Shown here piece by piece: positions 48,966 to 60,002 of a stretch of DNA of 64,000 nucleotides (position 1 is its first letter; each line of letters starts with the position of its first letter). This DNA comes from Casuarius casuarius (taxonomy: Eukaryota; Chordata; Aves; Casuariiformes; Casuariidae). Under the pieces are notes generated by a model that had not been told where the DNA came from, did no database searches, and saw nothing but the letters and a program-made list of their open reading frames with translations. Location: NCBI GenBank assembly GCA_003342895.1, contig PTFA01000005.1:3469988-3533987 (forward strand), read 5' to 3'. Both the position numbers and the translations under genes were made by a program.

Positions 48966-49560
48966 GTTAGGATTTTTGTTTTGCATGCTTGAGGTAGTGT
49001 GATGTGCAGTTCNCAGGAGTTCTGTAGATCACAGCTGCTGTTTGAATGGTAGAGAAAATAGGCTCAAGACCTTCTGATACTCTTTCCAAGAACAAGTTGA
49101 TCTTGTAATGAGGTATTACTGCAGGGCAGGACTTGAACTTCTAACTTGAATTTTTCCTTCTTAGCGTTTCTTCCTCAGTCCCTGCATCTCTTTTGTGCTT
49201 CTGTCCCATCTCCTACAGATGAGTTAATCTTTTTGTCTTTGTCATCTTAAAAAGGTCACTGATGCTAAGGAAGATGAGTGAAAGCACAAAATATCTTGTC
49301 TATAATTCAGCATAGCTAGTGAAGGTCTCCCATGTCATGCTTGCAGCAGTTACACTGAGACTGAGACAAATGTATTACCTGGAAGAAATATTTTGATGCT
49401 GTTCTTACCTGCGTTCAACATGGTGAACAACCAAAGGTAGCTAAAATATCAGAAGGCTTCACAGGTTAGATGAGATTACCTTTTTAATTTTTTAAAGTTC
49501 CTGTGCCACTTTTCTTTACAGCTGTAATAGTTCTTTGGCAGCTATAGGCACCAAATCAGT

Positions 49561-49600
49561 TTCCATGAGTAGTTTCCATGAGTATTTTCCATGAGTATAT
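49561..49600. repeat. Short tandem repeat, three copies
   Basis: ttccatgagta recurs three times with 2- to 3-base variation in spacing (units of about 12-14 bases). A small local tandem duplication. Confidence 0.8.
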
Positions 49601-52231
49601 TTTATGTCAGTTCTCTTCAGTAACTCTTACTCATGCCATTGCTTGGAGCCATATTTTGCTGTTATGACTTGGACGCCCACTGTAAGGCATCTGGCAGGTC
49701 TTTTTGTCCTTTGGCTTGTCAAGATTTCTGTGTGACTCAGTTTTAAATGTGTAAGCTGCTACAAACAAGCTCTTAGAGATGAAGATAGTTACTAAGTCAA
49801 ACTAAAATAGAAGACTTAGTGATAGAGCTTTATCTAAGAACTGAAACTCAACACTTAAATTCTAATAAGGATGAAATATTCACATTTAGCAGTGTGAGCA
49901 TTGTCTGCACTCATTAATAAAGTTGGCAATACCGTACTGCTGTCTGTTAGCATTTTGTTGCTTTGGTAAGTCAACTCGTTTTAAAACCTGGTCCAAGACA
50001 CTATAGTTAAAAACCCTGCACACCAATTTTTCCTCATTTAACTGCATGTTCTGCAGACTGGTCTGGCTTCTGGCATAACAGGATGATTCCTTGAGTTTTG
50101 ATTTTTGTATGGGCATCTATGAAGGTGCTTTTATCAAGTATAAAATCTAGTCCTTCTGGACAATAGACTTTTCTAGACTTGTCTTATTGTTGATGTTATT
50201 TTGGTATGACTGGGAATATTCCAAAATTTTCCTGTTGGAAAATTCTGAAAACTGTAGAATGCTTTTTGCTTGCTGTTTAACAAAGATTAAAACTTCCTTT
50301 GGTAGCTGAGATTTTTGTATGTGCGTATGTCTTCTATTTAATGCCCTCTGCTTGTGTGAATCATCCATGAAGCTAAAAGAAATGTGATATTACTGCCATT
50401 TAGTATTAGATCTCTTTCAGTGCAAATGTTAATGATAGAACTAAGCAGCCAGGAACCAATACTGTATGATACAGAAAAACAATGCACAGGACACAGTCAT
50501 TATGAAAAGGAAAAGCTGCTCAATCTAACATGTTTTACCTGTAGTACTTCAATATTGTAGTCTATTCATCATGTTTCAATGTATGAAGATTCTTTTCTTT
50601 GTAGGTCACTGAAACTGCTTTAGTCCAGCTTTTCTCAAAATCATGTGGAATTTTAAAATCTTTTTCCATAAGAAGGACAACAGTGAAATTTAACTGTGTG
50701 TCTTGTTGCTGGCACCTTTTCTAATTCTAGGTGTTTAGAGTTCATAGATAGCAGTAAAATAACTGTAGGGAAAAGCTTATTGATTGCTTTCGTATTAAAG
50801 TAAATGATGAACAGCTATTACTGGCTGGCTGATGAGGGCTGGGGTGTGGATAGCAGTAACTTAAAGGAAATTATAGTTTCATTAGTTCTGATGTGGTCTC
50901 TGAGAAAGCTGTGTTTAACCATCAGTGTAACATTTTTATATAAGTAAAAAGTCAAAGCTGTCTCTGGTCTTGCACCTTCATTGCACCAAGAGGTGAAATA
51001 CGCTTGTTAAACTTCTGTTATTTGTTGCCACACTCTATTATTACCTTCCCCTTCTGAAAGGATTTGACCTGGGGAATTCCTTCTGATGATTTTTCTCTAG
51101 ACACTTGAGTTTAGCAAGGTTAGATGGACTGGAGGAAAGCAGTAATATGTATTAATGGCAGGCCTAAAGGCTCTGTAAAGAAGGTCCCAGTTTGCTGACT
51201 ATCCTGGAAATACCAAATTATATTGGTCCTAATAGCGCCAAGCCAAAAGACTAAAGCTGTTTGTATATTTGAGGCAAGAGGAAATAGGCACAAACAGATA
51301 GTGGATTTTTTTTTTCTGTTATGAAACATTTTTAGGAGCTGATGTGCTTTGGAGAAGGTTAGTCTGAGACTTTTTATAAAGTGATGGGGACAGTNGTGAA
51401 GGGTTGAAGGGGAAGGGCAACAGCATTGTGCCATCAAGTTTCTCTTCCCCAAAAAGCATACAATCAGAGTTAAGGTAGCATAGGTTAAAAAAAAAATGCT
51501 TATGTTGTCCCATATTATGTGCCAGAAATATAAATGGGATTGAGGAAGAGATTAAACAAATTCATGGAGAATATGTCAGCAGCTGGTAGACACAGTGGCA
51601 CAAATGCATCTGTTGACTCAGGTGATCCCTAAAGAGCTGATGCTGGAAGTTGTGGGACTGAGGGAAGGATCATCATGTATTTGCTGCCTTCTGCCATAGG
51701 TTATCTAAGCATTTGCTGCTGATTCTTTTCAGACACAGAATATTTTATTGGATGGTCATTTTTCTAACCCTGTTTAATAGTTCATGTGCTCTGGAGCTGT
51801 ACTCTGGAAATGTACTGATGTGTCCCACTGGTGTTTGTTCTTTCATGCTGTTTTTTTATTAACTCAAAGCAAGAATAATTTGCGCCTTATTTTTAATATC
51901 TGTCACTGCACAAACTTGCTTTTTCATTAATATTTGTATATGGAAAGAAAATCGTTGTCACTATGTTCTGACCTGTTTCACTTTCGAGTCTTTCTGCCAT
52001 CTTTGATTTCCAGCATGGCACATGTAATTTTTAAATTGTGGAGGCAGCCATTCACTAAACTGCTAAATTTAAGTAAAATCCTAATTCTTTTTGGTGACCA
52101 AAAGCTAAATTAACTGGAAAGTGGCAGTCTGTGTTCTTAAGCTGTTTTGTGAAGATGTTAAATGAGCAATATATTGAATCTGTGAAGGTGAATAAAGATG
52201 GGTGGCACAACACTATTATTAGGTCATAGCT

Positions 52232-52298
52232 TTCCTTTTTTCTTTCTTTTTTTTTCTTTTGCCTTCTGTTTCTTCTTTTTTTTCCCCACCCCCCTTTA
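52232..52298. repeat. Long pyrimidine tract
   Basis: About 65 bases almost entirely of C and T, ending in C runs. Such tracts can form triplex DNA. The open-looking GC-richer sequence after it (52.33-52.57 kb) has no clear exon. Confidence 0.8.
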
Positions 52299-53586
52299 AA
52301 ACGTATGGGTCTTTTTGTGGTGACAACTGGAACCTTGCTACCTACCGGGGAGGCACCAGAGCTGCTCTACTGGCCTAGCTCCACTGGGCTTTATTAGTTT
52401 AGTCTTATATCCTGGCTGGCAGGAGAGTGCAGTGTCAAGGGGGAGCATCGCTGTTAGTAATGCTGTAATACGGTAATACTGCCGCCTGGGAGGAGGTAGC
52501 AGCTGCGGAGGAGGCAGGAGGCAGCCTGAAGAAGCAGCCGTCTTGAGGGGGAAGGAATGCGGGGGAGAAAGCAGTAGAGACAACATGAGATGAGGCAGAG
52601 CTACTGAGTCATGGGTTCTTCTCTTTGGGTTTATTTGCAAAATGTGTGTGAGTGCAATAGGATGGACAGCACTATAAATAGTAATTTCCTTTTTGGTAAA
52701 TCATGACAGCATGAAGCTTTTCTCTCAATTCTGTAAAAGCTAGAAAAATGTGACTTTAAAAAAAAAGGAAGCATAAGACATGTTGAACTTCTAAGGCTTT
52801 TTTTTAAACAGGGGAAATTGGCAAGTCAAGCCCAAGCTGATAAAGGCAAAGTCAGTGAACACATCCCACCTTAAAAATAAAAATCCTTTAACAATTGCTG
52901 ATCTTTCTTTGTTAGAGAAGATTAGTTAACAAATGAACCACAGGCTCCTGGATATTCTTTAGAGCATTGGAAATAGTTTAAGCTACAAAAAAACAGCTTT
53001 GTAAAGTTAGACTAAATCATATAGTTGCAATCACAAGTGCATCCCTTCTGTAAATGCTAGTAGTTTATATGTCAGTGACTTGGCATGCAGAGGTGTTTAG
53101 TATAGTTCTTTGATTTTGTAGAGCTATGACCATTGAATTATTTGTTTGGAGGGTTTTTTAATTGCTTGTATTGCTGTAATGCTGGGACCAAATTACAGAC
53201 CAAGATTCTACAGTGACAAGTGCTGCACAAACCTAGGACAAGAAGGTAGACTTTTCCCCAGAGAACTGCCATTACAAGTCTTTTGGGTTTTTGCACCACT
53301 AGTGTGGTTGTCTCTTTGGGGCACATGATACGGTGCTTAACAGCTGAGCTGGAAAGAAACAAACAAAAAAAATGTGATGCAAAAAAACTGCTCTTTGCTT
53401 TGTAATTATGGCATAGTAATTGTACATCACACCTGCCTGGAGACTGCTTGTCTTAAAGCCTTGCATGTGAACCAGGAGAGCTGAGGAAAGAATAGTTTTT
53501 GATTTCAGAACTGGGAGGGAAATGTCCTTATAACAAACTTGTTTCTGATTGGGCTTCAGATCTGGGATCTCTCCTGGGTTTCTCAC

Positions 53587-53758
53587 CTTGATGGGGACTA
53601 GTAACCCTTTTTTTAAAGGCTTTGTTGTAACTCTGCCTTTTGTTGTTGTACCAGTACCTGAATTCCCATTCCTAAACTTTTTTTTTCCCCTCTTGCTATT
53701 CTGTCTGGTTGTTGTACCTTGAGTTGTACCACTGCTTCCTCCTTCCTCTCTTACATGC
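53587..53758 (-). other. Candidate antisense exon (172 nt)
   Basis: On the - strand an acceptor (caagctttgccacacag) leads into 172 bases open in one frame and ends at ATCAAG|GTGAGA, a good donor. The frame reads HVREEGGSSGTTQ near the start and LLVPIK at the donor, with a Thr/Gly/Lys-rich middle. The surrounding open frame spans 53299-53769 (156 codons) but begins at TTG, not ATG. I recognise no family. It could belong to an antisense gene or be chance. Confidence 0.15.
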
Positions 53759-53929
53759 CTGTGTGGCAAAGCTTGAAGGATGGAGCTTAATGAGACAGCA
53801 AATAACTTGCTCTGCTATTGGAAGGGATCCTTCTCTCTCTGCTGACACTGATGCTTCTCTGAGCTCGTGGGTCAGTTCAGCTTGCTAGATTAACAGAATA
53901 ATCTAAAAGAAAATGGATACGTTTCTGGC

Positions 53930-54430
53930 AGGTTAGTGAGCTGGACTGGCTTGCTGCGCTGCCAGACAAGACTCATGGCGAGGAGGGGAGGAGCAGGGTG
54001 TTCCTGCACCGGCAGCCAGCCAGCAGCTTGGCAAGGCTGTCCTGTTGGGCTGCACGCCGATTCTCACGCCTTGCTTCTCTTCAGGATGTTAGGCAACCGA
54101 GTGTGACTGTCATTCTTCATGTACCCATGCAAGGGCCCTTGTCAACGCCTCGCAGCTACTGCAGTCAATCACCATTAACCTCTGCAGTGGTCAGGGTGTG
54201 CCCCGTTGCCGTCCCTGGGTGTGGTGTCAGAGCTGAGCTGATGTGACCGTCTGGCACGGGGACGGGCAGTCGTGCTCTGAGCTGCGCAGCCCTGCAGTCC
54301 CCACTGCACACCTGGAGCTTGTCATTTCCTACAAAACACTGGCGCAGCTTGCTAGCCCAAGAGAAAACTGCTCACTTTGCCTGCGGGGGGTGTTCCTGCT
54401 GGGCTAGCAGCTTGCGTTAGCTTATCATGG
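53930..54430. promoter_or_regulatory. GC-rich, CpG-bearing patch in the intron
   Basis: About twenty CpG sites occur in 500 bases (for example gcacgccgattctcacgcc and cacggggacgggcagtcgtg), more than in neighbouring intron but less than at 1.7-2.5 kb. It could be an enhancer, a weak internal promoter, or an old repeat. The + frame at 53998-54246 has no ATG start and no donor. Confidence 0.35.
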
Positions 54431-55066
54431 GCTGGATGTTTTTACAAGGGAGGACATGACTGTAGCTGGAAGGGGGAAATGATGGAAGTGGGATCTGATG
54501 CGTTTTGGTAGTGGAGGCATTAAACTGGCATGCAACTATAACATTAACCACATCCTTGGTGCTGTTATCTCCCTCCCTTGGCAGAAAGGGAAACTACTGA
54601 ACACTCATGTGGTTTTCTTCATTTGTAGTGCTTGGTGGTTGGCTGTCTGATTTTTTTTTTTCACTTTTTTATTATTATTATCTTTTTAGCCATTTGCTTT
54701 GTTGCCATATTTAGGCTCTGCAGTTTTACTCTCTGTCTTTGGTGATCAAAGGCAGGAAGCTCCCATCGTGTCCTCTGTTGCAATCAAAGAAACCACAAAG
54801 CACCAGTGGTAGGACTTGCTTGGGCTCTTGCACATGGCTGAGGCCTCAGTATTCTTGGCAGTGCTCTAAAACAAAGTAGATGATAGTCATTGCTTTAGTA
54901 CAGCCAGAAGATGCAGGCAGGAGGGACAGTAACAGCAAAGCCACTGACCCTCTTTGTCCAGCAGGCCTGGATCAGTGCAGCGTTCTCCCGAATTTTGATC
55001 TAGGCCAGAATACACTCCTGCCTACCTGCAGTGCCGAAGGTGTCCTCGGGGTGGGGGGGTGGGGAA

Positions 55067-55100
55067 ATGTGTGTGTGTGTGTGTGCACATGCGCACGCAC
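55067..55100. repeat. 34-nt perfect alternating purine-pyrimidine tract
   Basis: The run is ATG followed by TG/GT repeats, then gcacatgcgcacgcac. Every step alternates purine and pyrimidine over 34 bases with no break, mixing TG with CG and CA steps. This is the classic composition for left-handed Z-DNA under negative supercoiling. Confidence 0.85.
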
Positions 55101-55246
55101 CTGCGCCTTCCCCAGGGGGATTTGCAGATTTTATTTTGCCTTTTTCTGGGAGCATCTGTTCAAAACAACAGTATATTTGTAGGTCCACTCCTAGGCAAGT
55201 TTAAGTTGTGTGTGCGTGTGGGTTTTTTTTAATTTTTATTTTTTAA

Positions 55247-55280
55247 GATATGTTTCATATTCAGATATGGTTCATATTCA
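55247..55280. repeat. 17-base tandem duplication
   Basis: gatatgtttcatattca and gatatggttcatattca lie head to tail and differ at one base. Confidence 0.85.
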
Positions 55281-56305
55281 GCCTTCTGCAGAAAATCACT
55301 TGTTACTGATTTGAGATTATCCCAAGAATCAAGAAAAGGGCAGGATGTAGAAGGCGGTACAGAACGGGGGTTCAGAGTGGGACAAGGGTGTGTGGTGTCT
55401 CGCTAACTAATCCCATACTGAACCCCTCCACACACTAGTGCAGGGCTTCTGGGGCAGGCTTTTAACAGTACCTTGAAAACTATTTGGGGATAGGGACAAA
55501 GCACGTTTTCATTTCTGCCCAGGACCAGACTACTGTGTTTTTGAAGTACTGGGGTGTAAAGAAAAAAAGGAAAGAGGTTAGGTAACAGTGTGAGCCAACC
55601 GCACCTGCCTTATAGGAGCCCTGTGAAAGGTGCCTTTTAGTTGTTGCTTTTTGCCTTTTTCAGAGTAATAGAGCTGCTTAAAGGTCTGTCGCTGGGGAAG
55701 AAAGGAGGAGGGGGGAACTTTCAATGCAGAGCCCTGCTAAGTTGAAGTTCACAAGTGCTCCTGCTGCATTCCATCTGCCAGAGCGACATTTGGGGTTACC
55801 AAGCCTTTGGATGGGACAAAAATCACTGTTTCACTGTCACTGTCTTGCAGAAACTTCATATCATGTCCTGATACAGCATCCTCAGCAAACCTATTCAAGC
55901 ACTCTGTGCCATGCTTTCTTTCAAAGGAGTCTGCAGTAACAAGCCAGTTGAAGGCAGACATGCTGAATGTTAGTTTGTGATTCACTGTCACATGAGCTAA
56001 TTTATTTTCGGGGGTGTGTGTCAGTATGCAAGATTGTCNGAGTAGCTCTTGAATACTTTGTTCAATCTTTTTAGATTTCGTAGCAGCACTCGTAGTCACA
56101 CAACTTGTTTCTCAACTCTGGCTTCATCAGGTTAGCAGATAAGAATATTCAAAAGATTCAAGTAAATAATTTGAGTTTCCTTATTTGCAAAGTGGGGAAA
56201 ATAGAGAGAGGGCTTGTGAAATTAGTTTAAAGAGTGCTTGGAGGTGGAAAGCAGAGTAAGTGCTGTATATTTATCATGAGACACTTGTATAAACTCTCAA
56301 TTACT

Positions 56306-56365
56306 GGAATGATGGAGTCATTCCAATGAGCCAATGATTTGCTCATGACAATGAGCCAATGATTT
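56306..56365. repeat. Direct repeat with nested palindromes
   Basis: aatgagccaatgattt occurs at 56325-56340 and 56350-56365. Just before it GGAATGA (56306-56312) and TCATTCC (56318-56324) form a perfect 7-base stem, and ATGAGC/GCTCAT form a further 6-base stem between the two repeats. The arrangement looks like a duplicated, foldable unit. Confidence 0.7.
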
Positions 56366-56460
56366 CAATTTGAAGTAAATTAATTTCATAGAATCTAACT
56401 AGTCTATTATGCATGTCTCTGGACCAAAAACATGCTGGTTTTAGTTTGAATAGTCATTTT

Positions 56461-56523
56461 ATTCATACTATATTCATATTATATTATTCATATATATTCA
56501 TATTGTATATTCATACTATATAC
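56461..56523. repeat. ATTCATA-type AT-rich array
   Basis: About six diverged units around the core ATTCATAT/ATTCATAC. An unstable AT-rich minisatellite. Confidence 0.85.
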
Positions 56524-57440
56524 CAGCAAGTACTTAATAACATGATATTAATTGCCAACAAATGAGAACATTTTATTTTAAATAGTTATTCTCTATGCCT
56601 CTTCATCTGCTTGTAGAGCAATTTAATAAAAGTAACTTTATTCTTTAATCAACTTTTCTTTAAAGTTCACAGGTATGTCGTGATGGCAGGTAAGACAATA
56701 GCTGCATCTCTTGTCAATGAAGTTGCAACTAATATTTGACAATATAACATTAGTGTGCAGTTTGTGCTTTGTACTGTTTCTGCTTTTACCCAGAGTAAGC
56801 AAAGCTGGATGTAAAACTCATGTGCGACCGGGGGAATAGGTTAATGGGATGTCCGCACTATATCTTTTCTAATCTCCCCCAAATCCCCTTATCTGCTAGC
56901 TAATCAAATAGAGATAAACAATTTTTTTACCTTTTTTCGAAAAGGAGTTAAGTACGTATTTTGCAGTCGGGATTCGGAAGCTTCTTTGTACCTGTTTTAA
57001 TGTTGGTGCTTTTGAAAGTGAAATAAAATTCCCAATTGCCTTCACGTTTGTAAAATTCCCTCTCTTTCCTTGAGCAGCACAGGAGCCGAGGTTGCGAGTT
57101 ACAGGAGTGCCTGAGAAGTAGGAAGACGTGGGCACGTAGGGGCTGCCCAGAGCTCTGCTCTGTGGCTCTCCTCTGCCTCATGCCTGTCGTGAATGTCAGT
57201 GAGCGCGGAGAGCAGCGCTCCGCTAGCTCAAATGTCATCCCTCCCACACGTACCATGCTACAATGTTTGTAGCAGTTATTATGTGTATTTCCCAAAAAGG
57301 GAGACTGGTAGGTTGTTTTCATTCCCCCTCCCTGCCCGGCTCCCCCTTCTGTACTTCGCCTTGTGGGACCCCTTATCCTTTCTCCTCTTGTGAAGATTGG
57401 TAACTAGTATTTACGTGACTGCTTATCTGAACTGTCTGCT

Positions 57441-57465
57441 TTTTTATTATTTATTTATTTATTAA
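57441..57465. repeat. (TTTA)n microsatellite
   Basis: About five units of TTTA/TTAT following a T run. Confidence 0.85.
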
Positions 57466-59646
57466 TTTTGCAGCCATTTCTTTTACAGTTTAGTAGCCTA
57501 CTATGTTGCTCGTCAGAGAATTGAAAACTTAAATTCAGATGGGATCAGCAATAAAAATCTGTCGTGTGCTTCCTATGACTTGCCTTCTCTGTGCAAACTC
57601 AGTGTAGTCCTTTAAGTCCCTGTCCTGTTCAGGTATGATAGTAGTGTACAGTAAGAGTGATGATGTGTCTGCGACTGTTAACAAACTAATCGCTGTACAG
57701 GTGTGGACTGTGCTAATAGGGCTATAGTGGTACTCCAATCTGACCCAGCACTACGCTGCTGCGCAGGTATATGTTGCTTGCTTGCGCGCACTCAGGTGTC
57801 TGTGCCCTGCCTTGTCTCGGTGTCCCATGTGAGATTGCCTGGAAAGCTCCTGGCAGGGCAGGACGGCAGCCATCCATCTTCCAGCCCATGACGCCATCCA
57901 CTCCTAAAGGCGGTATGTGGNGCAGAGTAGCGGCGCGGTTTTGGAGTTGAGTCAAGCTTATTTGGCTCTTTAGAATGAAAGAATGGGTCATTTGATCCTA
58001 TTTCTTATGCGTGGACTTTGGAGAGGGCATGTGGCAAGGAATTCAGATTATTTTAGCAGATACTTTTTTCCCTCCTCTGTCTGGGTAGAGGGGTAACCGG
58101 AATTTAGAAAATTGAGGCCATATGTTTTTTCTGGGTTATGAGTAGTAGGGCATCAGAGTGAACAGAGACTGACAAAGTCTCGCTGGCAGGCCGCTGGGAA
58201 AGCAGTTTGTCTGAAATACGGGAAACTGAGAATAAAATTTATCTTCACTGCAGAGGCTTCTTAGGAGAGCGGAGGTGTTCTGCTGTGTGTTTACTCCGTC
58301 TAGAAGCTCAAGTGCAAGGCAATCTTTGAATTCTTGGAGGGGAACTTCAAAATGGAAGTGTAACCTGTGCATTGGAGTTCTCTTAGTCTGGTTATAAAAT
58401 ATGCTCGATTTAATCATTTACTCAATTACTGTTACTTTTTGTCTTAATTTCCAGTGTTGATCATCTGGGTGAATGGGATTTGTATGTGCCTTTAAGTAGA
58501 TGGGAGTTGCTTGCTAGGAGCGTTAAGGATGGGGAATTGCAATCTCCTATTACAGCAGTTTAAAAATAAAAACCCAAAGCAAAAACAACAAACACAAATC
58601 TGGGTCTTATGTGCTAAATATGGGTTTCGTCTAGATTTCAAATCCATATGTATGGACCTTGCATCTGTTCATCTCGAGAAGAAATATGCACTAAATTTTT
58701 AAAATAACAGGAGGATAATAGTTGTTTTTACTGTTTTTGGCAAACCCCCCTTTGTTCAACATCTGTAATAGACAGGAAATAATTAGCGGCCCTGTTCCAG
58801 AGAGCTGTCTCCTCAGTGAAAAACTGTAAACAAATATTCATAACAATGGATTGTTTTGCAAGTGTATTCCCTGTAACCCTTGGTACTTGTCCTTCAAAGC
58901 AGTCCTGCAGAGGCATACTTGNGCATAGCCTTGGACGTGAGGTTTATGAGTTTGCTGCTTGGTGGAAGGGGCTGTAGAGAGATGTGGTTTGGAACAGTGG
59001 TTGCAGATGACTTCAGCTGCAGTGAATTAAAAGCTGCCTGCTATGTTCAGATTCATATTATCCAAATTGACAGGGCTGGATTTAAATCCCAGATTCTTTC
59101 TCCTGTTGGTATAAGCATATGCCAGCAAGGGATCTTTGAGAGTTCACACGTGAATAGAAAAAAATTTTACTTGCAGTAACTTCTCTTTTCAGTTATTCCT
59201 TTCACTTTTTTAAAAACTACATTTTCACAGTTCAGAATTCACTCTAATTAATGTCTTTGTATTCTACCCTTGAGCACGATATCTAGCTTGTGCTATTTTA
59301 AAATGGATTTAAAATGTTTCTAATTAATTTAACCTGGGAATTCTGTGCCAAATAAGTTAGTATTTTCAGGACAATTTCTTAATATAGTCTTTTTCAGTCA
59401 CTGCTCTAGTATTCTCCTGTCATGTTTACTTCATTCTAAAAAGAACTTTAAATACACGTTATACAATGAAAAAGATCATTAGAAATGAGCACCATGTAAT
59501 AGAAATGGAGAACTAAGTAGCAACCAGAGAAATGGACTAATCTCTCAGTTAACCTTGATACTGCTTTATTTTCAAAGAGCAGTGCAATCAGTAGTAACAA
59601 AACTTTCAGGGTAGCTAAGGCATTAGACAAAACAAATTACAGTATT

Positions 59647-59672
59647 CCCTCCTCCTCCCCCTCCTCCTCCTT
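59647..59672. repeat. (CCT)n tract
   Basis: About eight CCT units with one interruption, a pure pyrimidine strand. Confidence 0.85.
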
Positions 59673-59893
59673 TCTCCAGCAGTTTGTAGGTTACATAAGC
59701 TGATTTTTTTGTTTTTCCTCTTTAATAGTGAACAGACTTTACTCTTCTCTCTAAGCTGACTGGTTTGCATGCTTACGTTTTTCCTCTCAAAACAGGCTTG
59801 CCTTCAAAGAGGAGGAGCATATTATAATTGAAAGACCCAGCATGTAGACTCTCAGCATATATTGAACATCTGGTGAGGAGTCTTCTCTGGCAG

Positions 59894-60002
59894 TTTATAG
59901 GTCTTGTAAATAGGATATATGCGAGTCTGTCATGGGGTTATTACCCTTGTGAAATCAATTCCTTGTGCAGTGGAATATATTTAAAAATGTCTTCTGAACC
60001 AG
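59894..60002 (+). other. Candidate exon; possible alternative first exon ending MSSEP
   Basis: An acceptor with a good pyrimidine tract (gagtcttctctggcag) precedes 109 bases, open throughout in phase 0, ending at a strong CCAG|GTAAGA donor. The last 16 bases start with ATG at 59987 (A at -3) and read MSSEP plus one base, leaving in phase 1, the same phase as the exon at 2131-2251. It could therefore be an alternative first exon that swaps the N-terminus. There is no CpG island or clear promoter beside it. As an internal exon it would not accept phase 1 from exon 1 (early stop). Confidence 0.2.

Larger units (their letters stand above)
48091..52231 (+). other. Presumed first intron, part 5
   Basis: AT-rich intron-like sequence. 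It holds a possible SINE scrap at 48931-48965 and the 14-base tandem repeat at 49561-49600. Open frames are short and start at non-ATG codons or lack splice signals. Nothing else is supported. Confidence 0.5.
54431..59893 (+). other. Presumed first intron, part 6
   Basis: AT-rich sequence with many small repeats listed separately (Z-DNA-like tract, 17-base tandem repeat, nested palindromes, ATTCATA array, TTTA and CCT tracts). The 116-codon open frame at 55749-56099 on - starts at GTG and has no recognised homology. A possible MIR-like scrap (gggctggatttaaatccc) lies at 59074-59091. No gene is supported. Confidence 0.5.

Noticed and set aside
54000..54246. 82-codon + frame in the GC-rich patch
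   Set aside because: No ATG at the start, no donor in register, no recognised domain.
59066..59102. Possible MIR-like core (gctggatttaaatccc)
   Set aside because: Only the B-box-like portion matches; the flanks do not.
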